Assembly (NCBI RefSeq): GCF_018860385.1
Contig: NZ_JAHKPH010000011.1
Coordinates: forward strand, 372,001 to 436,000
DNA: 64,000 bases
Direction of reading: 5' to 3'
Source of the DNA: Reinekea forsetii
Lineage (GTDB): Bacteria; Pseudomonadota; Gammaproteobacteria; Pseudomonadales; Natronospirillaceae
The first letter of the stretch is position 1; every line of letters begins with the position of its first letter. Of the stretch, positions 16,998 through 25,707 are shown in pieces. The translations under genes and the position numbers were made by a program. The notes beneath the pieces were generated by a model that saw only the letters and a list, made by a program, of their open reading frames with translations, ran no database searches and was not told where the DNA came from.

Positions 16998-18314
16998 TCA
17001 GTTATTTGTTTTGATGAGTGTTTGGGCCTGAATTTCAAAAAGGTCGTCCTTTTCTTTAAAGCGTTCAAACTCCCAAATTTCCAATCTCTGGCCGTTTCGC
17101 AAAGTTACGTCTCGCCATAGGTTGGCTTCAATTTGTTGGTTTACATCGTCGTCTTGCAAAATAGGTTCGGCCATCAAAATATGGTTGATAGGCTGTAGAG
17201 CTTTGACTTGCTGTAACCAAAGATCCGCGTCACCTGTCACTAGGGGGAGCGGAATGCCGTGTTTATAGGTTTTACTGACAAATGCTGGTCCAGCGCTTAC
17301 AGCAATGCCAAACAATGGTCGTTCTTGTTCTGTTTCTTGAGCGATACTTTCTATAGCCAATTGCAATACTCGGGCTGCACATACAGAGTCAAACGCAAAA
17401 GTTTCAGAATCGCCTAAGCCAAAAACAATAGAGAAACCGTCAGGCAAAAGTACACCATTGTATAGTTCACTGACGCGAATCATGAGCGATTCATATTGCC
17501 GCCAGATTCGTTGTAATTGTTGTGCGTTGTAGATTCGAATCAAGGCATCCCAATTTTGGCAATCAATCGAGAGTAAGGCGACGTCTTGATACATGCCTTC
17601 TTCTGTTACGAGGCTCACTTGCTCCAGTAAACGCTCAGTATCATCGGAGGCCGAATCAGATTGTAGGTGTTTCATAAGTTGTCCGTGCTGACTCATTGGG
17701 TCGGACAGTAATTGAATCAGCTGGCTTACTTGTTGGTCTGGTCGTCCGGTTAGGTGTTGGCTAATTTGGGGTAATTGAGCGTCTAATTGTGTTTTTAAGG
17801 GAGACCAAGCCGCGATTGCCTGCCTATAACGCCAATATAGAAAACCAGATATTGCGCCGATGCCTATAATATTAAACAACAACCAACTGGTTACGGCTTG
17901 CTGGTGCCATGAAGCGGTATCGTTGATATTGAGTTCTATATCGGCATGACCCATCAATTCATCACCAAAATGAATAGGGAAACGGTATTTTTCTATGGCA
18001 ACGGTTTGGTTTTTGTCTCGCGACGTAAGCCGAATATCGGCTTCTTGGGAATCAATGGCGGCCCGGAACACGGCAGGTTCATCTGCGTATCGATTTAACA
18101 CTTGGCTGATGCCTAATCGATCGTTCTTGTGGAGTAGCGAGGCAGTCTCGAATGATAACGTTCTTGCTAAACTTTCACCGAGTTGGTTATTTGATGCGGA
18201 TAAGCTTTGCGTCAGTGGCTTGTACCAAAAAACCACCAAAAGTAGGTTGATGATCACTAACAATGCCAGCGCAAAGGCCATTAGGGGTTGAAAAAGCCAT
18301 TTTAGATTATTCAT
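16998..18314 (-). CDS. AhpA/YtjB (Smp)-like membrane protein with a nucleotidyl-cyclase-like cytoplasmic domain
   Basis: 438 residues. A membrane helix (about 10-31), a periplasmic domain (about 35-140) resembling E. coli Smp/YtjB ('LGESLARTLSFETASLL'), a second helix (about 142-162), a linker, then a class III cyclase-like fold (about 240-425). Both metal-binding aspartates of that fold can be placed: D251 in 'LLSIDCQNW' and D292 in 'LLPDGFSIVFG'. The segment that normally carries the transition-state Asn and Arg reads 'VTGDADLWLQQVKAL' (359-373), with neither residue in place, so catalysis is doubtful. It is divergent from serB, as ytjB is in E. coli and ahpA in Pseudomonas. A periplasmic sensor feeding a degenerate cyclase module is the best guess. 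Confidence 0.72.
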   Translation of the reverse strand: MNNLKWLFQPLMAFALALLVIINLLLVVFWYKPLTQSLSASNNQLGESLARTLSFETASLLHKNDRLGISQVLNRYADEPAVFRAAIDSQEADIRLTSRDKNQTVAIEKYRFPIHFGDELMGHADIELNINDTASWHQQAVTSWLLFNIIGIGAISGFLYWRYRQAIAAWSPLKTQLDAQLPQISQHLTGRPDQQVSQLIQLLSDPMSQHGQLMKHLQSDSASDDTERLLEQVSLVTEEGMYQDVALLSIDCQNWDALIRIYNAQQLQRIWRQYESLMIRVSELYNGVLLPDGFSIVFGLGDSETFAFDSVCAARVLQLAIESIAQETEQERPLFGIAVSAGPAFVSKTYKHGIPLPLVTGDADLWLQQVKALQPINHILMAEPILQDDDVNQQIEANLWRDVTLRNGQRLEIWEFERFKEKDDLFEIQAQTLIKTNN

Positions 18315-18451
18315 GTAGTGGATATATTAAACTCAGTCGATACAATAGCGATACACAAGCGTGCGGTGAATGTTTACGCCATGTTAAATGGCTTGAGGCA
18401 AAAAATCACTGTAAAGTATCACACGATTTCATAAAAAAATGAGGAAGGCGC

Positions 18452-18631
18452 ATGAGCGACTCAGTTAAGAAACTAGAAGAACAATTACTGGCCTTAAAAA
18501 AAGGGCTGTTTTTAATGAGCCCACGTGATCGAGTGCGTGCATTGTCTACGCACGAAACTGAAGATTTAATCATCGAATTGCAAGATGTTGCCGATGCAGC
18601 ATTAGAATCTCTCGAATCGGTTAAAAAATAA
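18452..18631 (+). CDS. Small conserved-looking protein of unknown function (59 aa) upstream of serB
   Basis: An ATG at 18452 preceded by GAGGAAGG (18441-18448) opens a 59-residue frame ending in TAA at 18629-18631, 21 bases before the serB start. The product begins MSDSVKKLEE, is soluble, charged and predicted to be mostly helical, with a heptad-like first half ('KKLEEQLLALKKGLFLM') and an acidic second half ('THETEDLIIELQDV'). The strong ribosome site, serB spacing and gene-like codon use support a real gene. I do not recognise a family. It is probably the first cistron of the serB transcript. Confidence 0.72.
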   Translation: MSDSVKKLEEQLLALKKGLFLMSPRDRVRALSTHETEDLIIELQDVADAALESLESVKK

Positions 18632-18652
18632 TCATCTGCGGGAGATTCCCTG

Positions 18653-19810
18653 TTGAGTACTTTACTCATGATGCAAATCAGCGGATCAGATCGGCCCGGT
18701 CTGATCGCTGCCATTGGCCAAATATTGGCTGATGAAGCAATTACCCTTCAGAACTTAAACCAATATTCAGATCATTCCATTTTTAATTTTCACGCGTTAA
18801 TTTCGTGTGACGAACTGCAATGGTCCAGAATATCAGCGGCCGTTTCAGCGCTTGGTTTGGACATTAACCGCGCAGATGCCGAAGTTGAAACAAATGAGCA
18901 ATGGGTATTAACAGCACTCGCACGTGAAATTTCCCCAGAAATGTTGAGCCACATTGAACATGAAGTGTCACAGCAAGGGCTGAGCATTCAAAAAACAACT
19001 CAATTAACAGAGCCTAATAACCCTTCTGTTTGTGCCTATGAAATGGCACTTTGCGGAAAGATAGCCAATGTAAACGAGTTAAAACAAGCTTTTTTAGAAC
19101 ACACGGCTAATTTGCCGTTCGATGTTGCCATTCAACCGGCATCGGCACACCGAACCCGTAAACGGCTAGCCTGCTTTGATATGGATTCAACCCTCATTGA
19201 AGCCGAAGTGATAGACGAGCTAGCCAAGGCCGCTGGAATCGGTGATCAGGTCGCAGCAATCACTGAATCGGCCATGCAAGGTGACATAGATTTCCAAGAA
19301 AGCTTTAAACAACGTATGGCGTTACTTAAAGGCTTGGATGAATCCGTGTTGGCTGAAATAGCCCAGAACTTACCCGTAACTGAAGGGGCTGAGCGGTTAA
19401 TAAAAACACTGAAAGCTTTTGGCATTAAAACAGCCATTCTGTCAGGTGGGTTTAATTACTTTGGTCAATACTTACAAGAAAAGCTAGGGTTTGATTATGT
19501 TCATGCCAATCAGCTTGATATCAGCGATGGGAAAGTGACGGGCCTTGTTAAGGGCGACATTGTAGATGGCGCTAAAAAAGCGGAATTACTCAAAAGCATC
19601 GCAAAGAAAGAAGGCATAGCATTAGAGCAAACTGTCGCTGTTGGCGATGGTGCTAATGATTTATTAATGCTGGCAGAAGCAGCTTTGGGAGTCGCATTTC
19701 GGGCTAAGCCCATTGTTAAGCAGCGTGCAGATTACGCTATCTCTACGTTAGGGCTAGATGGCGTTCTTTATTTACTTGGGTTTACCGATAAAGAAATATT
19801 AACTCAGTAA
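18653..19810 (+). CDS. serB: Phosphoserine phosphatase SerB
   Basis: 385 residues. It catalyses the last step of serine biosynthesis, hydrolysing O-phosphoserine in the cytoplasm. Two ACT-like domains (about 1-160) precede a HAD phosphatase domain. Motif I is 'CFDMDST' with nucleophile D176 and D178; motif II/III and the metal site 'VGDGANDLLML' are intact, and 'AILSGGFNYF' provides the conserved Ser/Gly loop. This long ACT-containing form is typical of Pseudomonas and relatives. The TTG at 18653 is used because GGGAG lies about 8 bases upstream; an in-frame ATG at 18668 is the alternative. Ahead of it on the same strand is the 59-residue gene; fimX is convergent downstream. Confidence 0.96.
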   Translation: MSTLLMMQISGSDRPGLIAAIGQILADEAITLQNLNQYSDHSIFNFHALISCDELQWSRISAAVSALGLDINRADAEVETNEQWVLTALAREISPEMLSHIEHEVSQQGLSIQKTTQLTEPNNPSVCAYEMALCGKIANVNELKQAFLEHTANLPFDVAIQPASAHRTRKRLACFDMDSTLIEAEVIDELAKAAGIGDQVAAITESAMQGDIDFQESFKQRMALLKGLDESVLAEIAQNLPVTEGAERLIKTLKAFGIKTAILSGGFNYFGQYLQEKLGFDYVHANQLDISDGKVTGLVKGDIVDGAKKAELLKSIAKKEGIALEQTVAVGDGANDLLMLAEAALGVAFRAKPIVKQRADYAISTLGLDGVLYLLGFTDKEILTQ

Positions 19811-19830
19811 CGTTAAAAAGAGGCTGGTGG

Positions 19831-21915
19831 TTACACCGCCTCTTCATCTTCGTCATCAAAGTTATAAGCCATTTCATCAAGCGGTGCTTGTAAGTAATAG
19901 CCCTGAATGTAGTTAACCCCTAATTCCCATAGAGACGCCAAAACTTCGGCCTGTTCAATTTGTGGAACGATAGAGTTAATGTCATTGCTGTGAATTTCGG
20001 TTAGTACGGCTTGTAATTCATCCGATGCTTGGCCTTTTTCAGTGAGCTCTTCAACAAAGCTTGGATGAACCCGAGCGTAGCTAATATCTAAATGATTCAT
20101 CAGCTGTTTTGAGTTTTCTGCCAATCCAAAACGGTTTATGGCTAGTTGACACTTAAGCAGTGACATACCTTTACTGAAGGCTTTTGCGGCTTTTAAATAG
20201 CTCAATGCTGCTTCTTCTCGTACTTGGAAGCAGACTGAATCTCCGGGTAATTTTTGCTTTTTCAAGATGCTATTTACCCAAGGTAAAAAAGCAGGGTCTT
20301 GAATAGACGCAGGTGTTAAGTGAATCAAGCACTGCGTATTGTGGCCTCGGGCACGGTGCGAAGCTAAGTTTTCTAAGCTCTTTTCAACGACCCAGCGATC
20401 CAATTTACTGCTCATGTCGCTGTTTTCTATGGCATCGATGAATTCATCCGGCGTTATATCTGAACCGTCTTTATCTTTTAGGCGAACCAATACATCATAG
20501 TGTTCCTGGCTATCGCCACGTAAACTCATAATTGGTTGGAACTGAATACGTAAGCCATCGTGCTCTAGTGCATGTTGGACTTTGGCTACAATGGAGTTTT
20601 CGGCCAGGTTGGCGATGTCGGATCTATCAAAATAGCAAACTGGCTCGCCCGATTTTATGGCTGAATTATAGGCTTGATCTGCCTGAACCAAGGCTTTATT
20701 GCCACTGTCGCATTGTTCATCTATATGGGCTAAACCAGCCGCTAAGGTTACCGGTATAGTTTTACCATCAACATCATAAAGGTTTTCATTGGCCGTTTTT
20801 AACATGCTGGTTATCTCAGCTTTGACGGCGGCTAAATCAGATTTTTCAGATAGTAAGCCAAACATGTCATCGGCATAACGTGCAATTTGAGCGTCTTTCG
20901 GATGAGAGTCACTGAGTATTTGAGCGATTTGCTTCAATATTACATCCGTGCCGGCTACGCCAGCTTTCACTTTAATATCAGCGAAATTTGCAATGCCGAT
21001 GTGGGCGATTAAGTACCGTTTCGAGTCACTAATCACCTTTTGGTATGCGCTGTCTAGTTGTTCGTTAAAATAGAGTTTGTTGTGCAAACCAGTAACGAGA
21101 TCTTGAGAGCTAATTTCTTTGATTTTTTCTTGCAGTACTTCGCTATCGGCTTCAATTCGACGAATAACGATTTGAGTGCAAGATTCACCCTCGTAGCTGG
21201 CACTAGAGAAGGTCATTTGAATTTTAAACTCTTCTCCTTCGGCATGCTTACCTACGGTCGAGAAGCTGTGTTCATTTTTAGATGCAACCTGTTTGAGGCC
21301 ATCTTTTAGCGTGTTGATTTCTTTGCCGGCGACTAGATCCATTATCGGAGTGCACTGAAGCTCTTCTAAATCATCGTAGCCAAACATCTCTAAATAGGCT
21401 GGATTTGCATGAATATGCATGCCTTCGTGAACATAGCTTATGGCATCTACTGAGCTTTCTAGTAGTAATTGAACGCGTTTCTCAGTTTCTTTTAAGCTGA
21501 CACGAGTGGTGCGCAGTAATCGGCGATCTCTTAATGCCGCAAATTCACGTTTAATGGCTTGGGTTAAATGCTGCTCGCTGGATTCAATAATGACATCGGC
21601 CATGCCCATATCGAGTGCGCTGGCGATAATATCTTCATCGTATTGGCTTATTAGGCCAATCATAGGTAAGTCTTTACCGTCACGCACAATTGCGTCTACG
21701 GCGGCGGAGGTATCTACGGTTCCTGTATTGAGCTTGGCAAGCAATAAATCCCAAGTTTGGGATTCTAAAACGGAGTTCAGCTCATCAAGGCTGGCTATAA
21801 AGTGGCTACGAACGGCTTGGCCTGAATTGCGAATCGCATTGGCTAAGGGTTCTGCTTCATTTTGGGTATCGTGAATCAGCAATACCCGGATTGCGCCGCT
21901 GGAACTAGAAGTCAT
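19831..21915 (-). CDS. fimX: FimX-like protein with degenerate REC-PAS-GGDEF-EAL domains
   Basis: 694 residues, close to P. aeruginosa FimX, and in the same position next to serB. Domain order: receiver (1-130) lacking a clear phosphoacceptor ('LLLAKLNTG' where Asp is expected), PAS (about 145-260), GGDEF (about 270-430) and EAL (about 440-685). The GGDEF motif is replaced by ADDMF (348-352) and EAL by DVL (474-476), so neither synthesis nor hydrolysis is expected. As in FimX, the EAL domain probably binds c-di-GMP and tells the type IV pilus machinery where and when to assemble. Pilus genes are not in the window. The PilZ-domain gene upstream on the same strand follows the Pseudomonas order. 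Confidence 0.85.
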   Translation of the reverse strand: MTSSSSGAIRVLLIHDTQNEAEPLANAIRNSGQAVRSHFIASLDELNSVLESQTWDLLLAKLNTGTVDTSAAVDAIVRDGKDLPMIGLISQYDEDIIASALDMGMADVIIESSEQHLTQAIKREFAALRDRRLLRTTRVSLKETEKRVQLLLESSVDAISYVHEGMHIHANPAYLEMFGYDDLEELQCTPIMDLVAGKEINTLKDGLKQVASKNEHSFSTVGKHAEGEEFKIQMTFSSASYEGESCTQIVIRRIEADSEVLQEKIKEISSQDLVTGLHNKLYFNEQLDSAYQKVISDSKRYLIAHIGIANFADIKVKAGVAGTDVILKQIAQILSDSHPKDAQIARYADDMFGLLSEKSDLAAVKAEITSMLKTANENLYDVDGKTIPVTLAAGLAHIDEQCDSGNKALVQADQAYNSAIKSGEPVCYFDRSDIANLAENSIVAKVQHALEHDGLRIQFQPIMSLRGDSQEHYDVLVRLKDKDGSDITPDEFIDAIENSDMSSKLDRWVVEKSLENLASHRARGHNTQCLIHLTPASIQDPAFLPWVNSILKKQKLPGDSVCFQVREEAALSYLKAAKAFSKGMSLLKCQLAINRFGLAENSKQLMNHLDISYARVHPSFVEELTEKGQASDELQAVLTEIHSNDINSIVPQIEQAEVLASLWELGVNYIQGYYLQAPLDEMAYNFDDEDEEAV

Positions 21916-22028
21916 AAATCAACTACTTGTCATAATTATATGGATTAATGGCCTTAGTATAGTGACAAACGGTCTACCTGCCCACATATTAGCAAAATTG
22001 ATTGTTAGAAATGTTAATCAGTAGACGC

Positions 22029-23813
22029 TTATAACTGCCGCCATAGGCTTTCAAAGTTGTCACCATCATCGGAAGGCATCGGTTTTCTCGTGGCTTCGCC
22101 TACTTTTTGCGCAACGCGCCTGACTTGGAATTGACTAATGATACCTGTCGAAAGGATTCTTTTCGTGAGTTGGTACTTTTCTTCTTCCCCTTCGAGGTTA
22201 ATCGTAACCTTGTTACCAATGTTGAAAGGCAATCGTGGGGTTAGAACGGAAGCGTCTTGACCGATCGCTTTTATTTCTGGAATGTACAGTGCGCGAAGGT
22301 AGTCGCCATGTGCGCCAGTTTTATGTAATTGACGTATTCCGCAAGGACGGCTGTTGGGCGCTAATAATTCAACACCCATCTGTGTACCAAAATCTTTGCC
22401 TTGACGTATCCAACGAACCACACCTAAGTTCCAGTGTTGCAGGTTGTCTTCTTTAATCGAGACCACTTCGCCTGTTTTTAGGTTGGAGGCGGGGGCATCT
22501 TGCCACTGCAAGCAATAGCCTCGCGGGCTTACATTAATTAGCTGGCCGCTAAATTTTGGGTGGCTTTCATCGGGCTCAGAATTAAACTCTATAGAGTCTT
22601 CAGACAGCATTTTAGGCCGAGTGCCTGAATCGAATGACCCTTCCCATACATCTTGTTGAGATTTTACGGCTTGAGTGTCGTCGGCGTTAAATCGGTTTTG
22701 CACGGCTCCCATGAATGGGTTGTCTGAATGAGTCGCTGTTCCATAAAGCAAAGAATAAAATGGAATCTCACCCGCAATATGAAAGTGGGTGGCGGTAAGC
22801 CCTACAGTCATGGTTACTTGGCCCGTGGCCGGTGTGCGTGAGAAGGAGCGTTGTTTCATGCCCCCCCAAGATTGAATTAAGTGTTCTAATAAGCTGACAT
22901 TAAAGCGTTCATCAACAATGGATAGTTTTCCGCGTGATTCAGGGTTCGCTAAAATTTTATGATCTGCATGAAGCAACCTAATAAGCGGTAATGCGTTTAT
23001 ACCGAGGTAATCAGATAAATTCGATTTCTTAATTAAATACCGGTATTGAGGGGCATTGTCGGTTTCAGGATTAATCACTAATACCGATTTTTCGTCTGCA
23101 ACGTCTTCGATTTCTAAATGCGTTGCCCACTTTGTGAGCGAGCTAAATACATCGCTCAACTCTCGTTGCAATAATTGGTTAGGTTGGCATGCACCCAACA
23201 GGCAAATGCGTAAATAGTTTTGCTGAATCGTCAGCTGTTTGGTGGCCAATGAATCTGGAACCACTTCCATTTGAATATTAAAGGCAGAAGCAATTTGATA
23301 AAGCTGATGAATTTCTTGCCAGATACCAGGAGGCGTCTGGATGTATAATTGGTAAGACCGCAAAATAGCGGGCATCAATTCACCTAAGGAGCGGTGAATA
23401 GCTTTTGCTAACGGCGCTTTTTGTTTAATACTGCCTTGGGCGAGCATGTGCTGAATGATTATTTTATAACCAATGGCTAAATGCGTCTGCAACGCTTGGG
23501 CGAGGTTGGCCACTTTTCGTTGCTGATCATCAAGAACAACACCTTGGTTTAAGTAACGATTATTGAGTTGGTTGCAAACAAAATGAATGGGGCCGCGAAC
23601 AAGATCCATTAATTCAAGGCGAGCAGAATCTGAGAGTTTCAATTGATTGAACTCAATAACCGCATGGTAGAGCTGCCGTGAGGTCTCACCAATGTTTGCC
23701 ATTGGTAGGCTTTCTACCCATGCTTTTAATTGACGCGCGGTAGGATCACAAAACGATAAAGTCGTTTGAGTCTGTTTTGGCGTGTTCAAATAAGGTTGAT
23801 CGCGATATTGCAT
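22029..23813 (-). CDS. PilZ-domain protein of the PA4958 type (putative c-di-GMP-linked regulator)
   Basis: 594 residues, no signal peptide, apparently cytoplasmic. The N-terminal ~400 residues are largely helical and unlike any domain I can name. The C-terminal part contains 'GQLINVSPRGYCLQW', the N-x-S-x-x-G core of a PilZ domain, followed by 'LGVVRWIRQGKDFGTQMGVEL', the usual beta-barrel continuation. The upstream arginine motif of c-di-GMP-binding PilZ domains is not obvious, so ligand binding is uncertain. The gene is 113 bases upstream of fimX on the same strand. The pairing is the same as in Pseudomonas, which suggests a shared role in pilus or surface control. Confidence 0.65.
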   Translation of the reverse strand: MQYRDQPYLNTPKQTQTTLSFCDPTARQLKAWVESLPMANIGETSRQLYHAVIEFNQLKLSDSARLELMDLVRGPIHFVCNQLNNRYLNQGVVLDDQQRKVANLAQALQTHLAIGYKIIIQHMLAQGSIKQKAPLAKAIHRSLGELMPAILRSYQLYIQTPPGIWQEIHQLYQIASAFNIQMEVVPDSLATKQLTIQQNYLRICLLGACQPNQLLQRELSDVFSSLTKWATHLEIEDVADEKSVLVINPETDNAPQYRYLIKKSNLSDYLGINALPLIRLLHADHKILANPESRGKLSIVDERFNVSLLEHLIQSWGGMKQRSFSRTPATGQVTMTVGLTATHFHIAGEIPFYSLLYGTATHSDNPFMGAVQNRFNADDTQAVKSQQDVWEGSFDSGTRPKMLSEDSIEFNSEPDESHPKFSGQLINVSPRGYCLQWQDAPASNLKTGEVVSIKEDNLQHWNLGVVRWIRQGKDFGTQMGVELLAPNSRPCGIRQLHKTGAHGDYLRALYIPEIKAIGQDASVLTPRLPFNIGNKVTINLEGEEEKYQLTKRILSTGIISQFQVRRVAQKVGEATRKPMPSDDGDNFESLWRQL

Positions 23814-23993
23814 GTAACTCTCTTATCTCATTCCCTGATCAGTATAGTCCATTATACGTTAATTTATCGTCTACACCTACCAACGGGTAACAGCGAAATA
23901 GTTTAATATTAATGAATGCAAAATAGCCAAATTTAACGCGATTACTTTACATATATTACAGTTAAGACCATTAACAGATGGAGCGCAATAAAA

Positions 23994-25049
23994 TCAGCTG
24001 CCTTGGCTATTATTTAACCAGGTTTTTGACGGCCGATTGGGTATTTCACGTACCAGTCTTGGCAGTAGGTAACCCGATACATCGGCTTGCAATGCTTGCC
24101 ATATCTCAATGGCGTCTGATTCAGATACATTAAAGTGCGCAGCACCCTGAACTGGGTCTAGAAGATGTAAATAATAAGGTAATACGCCGGTGTCCCAAAG
24201 CTTTTGGCTTAAATTTTTTAATGTATCGGCGCTATCGTTGATTTCTTTAAGTAAAACAGTCTGATTCAGTAACGTAACACCGGCTTTTTTTAATTGTGTC
24301 AATTTATCGGCAAGTCGAATTCCTATTTCATTTGGGTGATTGATGTGTAATACAAAAACTATTTTTTTATTTGATCGCTCAATAGTATCCAATAACTCCG
24401 AGCAAATTCGATCAGGAAGAACAACAGGGGTTCTTGTATGAATCCTAATCGTGGTTAGGGTCTCAATGTTATTTAAATTGTTTATTAATTGCTCGAGCTT
24501 TGCATCAGAAAGGCTGAGCGGATCGCCACCGCTTAATATAATCTCGTTAATTTCTGGCCGTTGTTCTATGTAGTTAAGCGCTGCGTTGAGCTGGGCAGGT
24601 TTAAGTTGTTGCTCGCTATAAGGGAAGTGGCGGCGAAAGCAATAGCGACAGTGAACGGCACAGCTTTGGTGAGCTATCAGCAATGCTCTGTTGGCGTACT
24701 TGTGAATCAACCCTGGCACTGGATTGTAATCGGCTTCTTGTAAAGGGTCGTTTGAATAACCAGAAATTGTGTTGAGTTCTTGTGAGCGGGTGATGACTTG
24801 AAGCAGCAGAGGGTCGCTTGGGTCTCCTTTTTTCATGAGTTGCGCAAACGCGAGCGGCACTTTAAATGCGAAACCTGTCGCGTCATCATCAAGCAGTAGA
24901 TTTGCCTCGGTGGGGGCAATGTTTAAATAGTTAAGTAAATCCGGGGCAGATTTAAAGGCACCCGCCAATTGCGCTTGCCAATGGTCACTTTCAATTTTAG
25001 TGGCTTTTAGAGTATTAGGCTGCAAAGTGTCTTCGAAAACAGGTATCAT
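23994..25049 (-). CDS. epmB: EF-P beta-lysine lysyl mutase EpmB (radical SAM lysine 2,3-aminomutase family)
   Basis: 351 residues. EpmB converts L-alpha-lysine to (R)-beta-lysine, which EpmA attaches to elongation factor P. The radical-SAM cluster motif C-x3-C-x2-C is at C130, C134 and C137 ('CAVHCRYCFRRHFPY'). The SAM-binding 'ILSGGDPLSL' and the PLP-lysine region near the C-terminus ('YYLHLLDPVQG') fit the aminomutase family. It is divergent from efp with only 37 bases between the start codons, and epmA follows efp, so the whole modification set is together. Confidence is very high. Confidence 0.96.
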   Translation of the reverse strand: MIPVFEDTLQPNTLKATKIESDHWQAQLAGAFKSAPDLLNYLNIAPTEANLLLDDDATGFAFKVPLAFAQLMKKGDPSDPLLLQVITRSQELNTISGYSNDPLQEADYNPVPGLIHKYANRALLIAHQSCAVHCRYCFRRHFPYSEQQLKPAQLNAALNYIEQRPEINEIILSGGDPLSLSDAKLEQLINNLNNIETLTTIRIHTRTPVVLPDRICSELLDTIERSNKKIVFVLHINHPNEIGIRLADKLTQLKKAGVTLLNQTVLLKEINDSADTLKNLSQKLWDTGVLPYYLHLLDPVQGAAHFNVSESDAIEIWQALQADVSGYLLPRLVREIPNRPSKTWLNNSQGS

Positions 25050-25086
25050 AAGGGTTCTTTTTAATAGTTAGCAGAAGATTGTAAAC

Positions 25087-25659
25087 ATGGCTACATATTC
25101 TACCAGCGAATTTCGCTCAGGCATGAAAGTTTTACTCGATGGCGATCCTTGTACTATCGTCGACAACGAGTTTGTTAAACCAGGTAAAGGCCAGGCTTTT
25201 AACCGAGTTAAATTGAAGAACCTAAAAACGAATCGCACATGGGAGCGTACGTTTAAGTCAGGTGAAAGCATTGAAGCGGCCGACGTCATGGATATAGATA
25301 TGGAATATCTCTATAGCGATGGCGAGTTTTGGCACTTTATGAAAACCGATGGAACTTTTGAGCAAATCGGCGCTGAAGAGTCAGCTTTGGGTGATGCGAG
25401 AGATTGGTTAAAAGAGCAAGAAGTGTTTTCTGTGTGCTTATTTAACGGCGCACCTATTGCGGTTACACCACCTAACCATATCGAACTTGAAGTGGTTGAA
25501 ACGGACCCTGGTTTAAAAGGGGATACGGCAACAGGTGGATCAAAACCTGCGAAATTATCTTCAGGTGCTGTAGTTAAAGTGCCATTGTTTATTTGTGAAG
25601 GCGAAATTATTCGTGTAGATACGCGTAAAGCCGAATATTTAAGCCGAGCAAAAAGCTAA
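25087..25659 (+). CDS. efp: Elongation factor P
   Basis: 190 residues, full length, with the three beta-barrel domains of EF-P. The modified residue is K34 in the loop '[17 protein letters not shown]', in the context recognised by EpmA. EF-P binds between the P and E sites of the ribosome and relieves stalling at polyproline stretches. Several proteins in this window, such as the peptidase at 10825-12723 with its proline-rich linkers, would need it. It is divergent from epmB and followed by a terminator and epmA. Confidence 0.97.
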   Translation: MATYSTSEFRSGMKVLLDGDPCTIVDNEFVKPGKGQAFNRVKLKNLKTNRTWERTFKSGESIEAADVMDIDMEYLYSDGEFWHFMKTDGTFEQIGAEESALGDARDWLKEQEVFSVCLFNGAPIAVTPPNHIELEVVETDPGLKGDTATGGSKPAKLSSGAVVKVPLFICEGEIIRVDTRKAEYLSRAKS

Positions 25660-25671
25660 AGCCTGTTTATC

Positions 25672-25696
25672 AAGCCCCAATTAATGGGGCTTTCGT
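25672..25696 (+). terminator. Hairpin between efp and epmA
   Basis: AAGCCCC (25672-25678), seven-base loop, GGGGCTT (25686-25692), then TTCGTTT. It can partly terminate efp transcripts. The in-frame ATG at 25684 lies in its loop, which argues that epmA really starts at 25708. Confidence 0.75.
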
Positions 25697-25707
25697 TTGA
25701 GGTTTCT

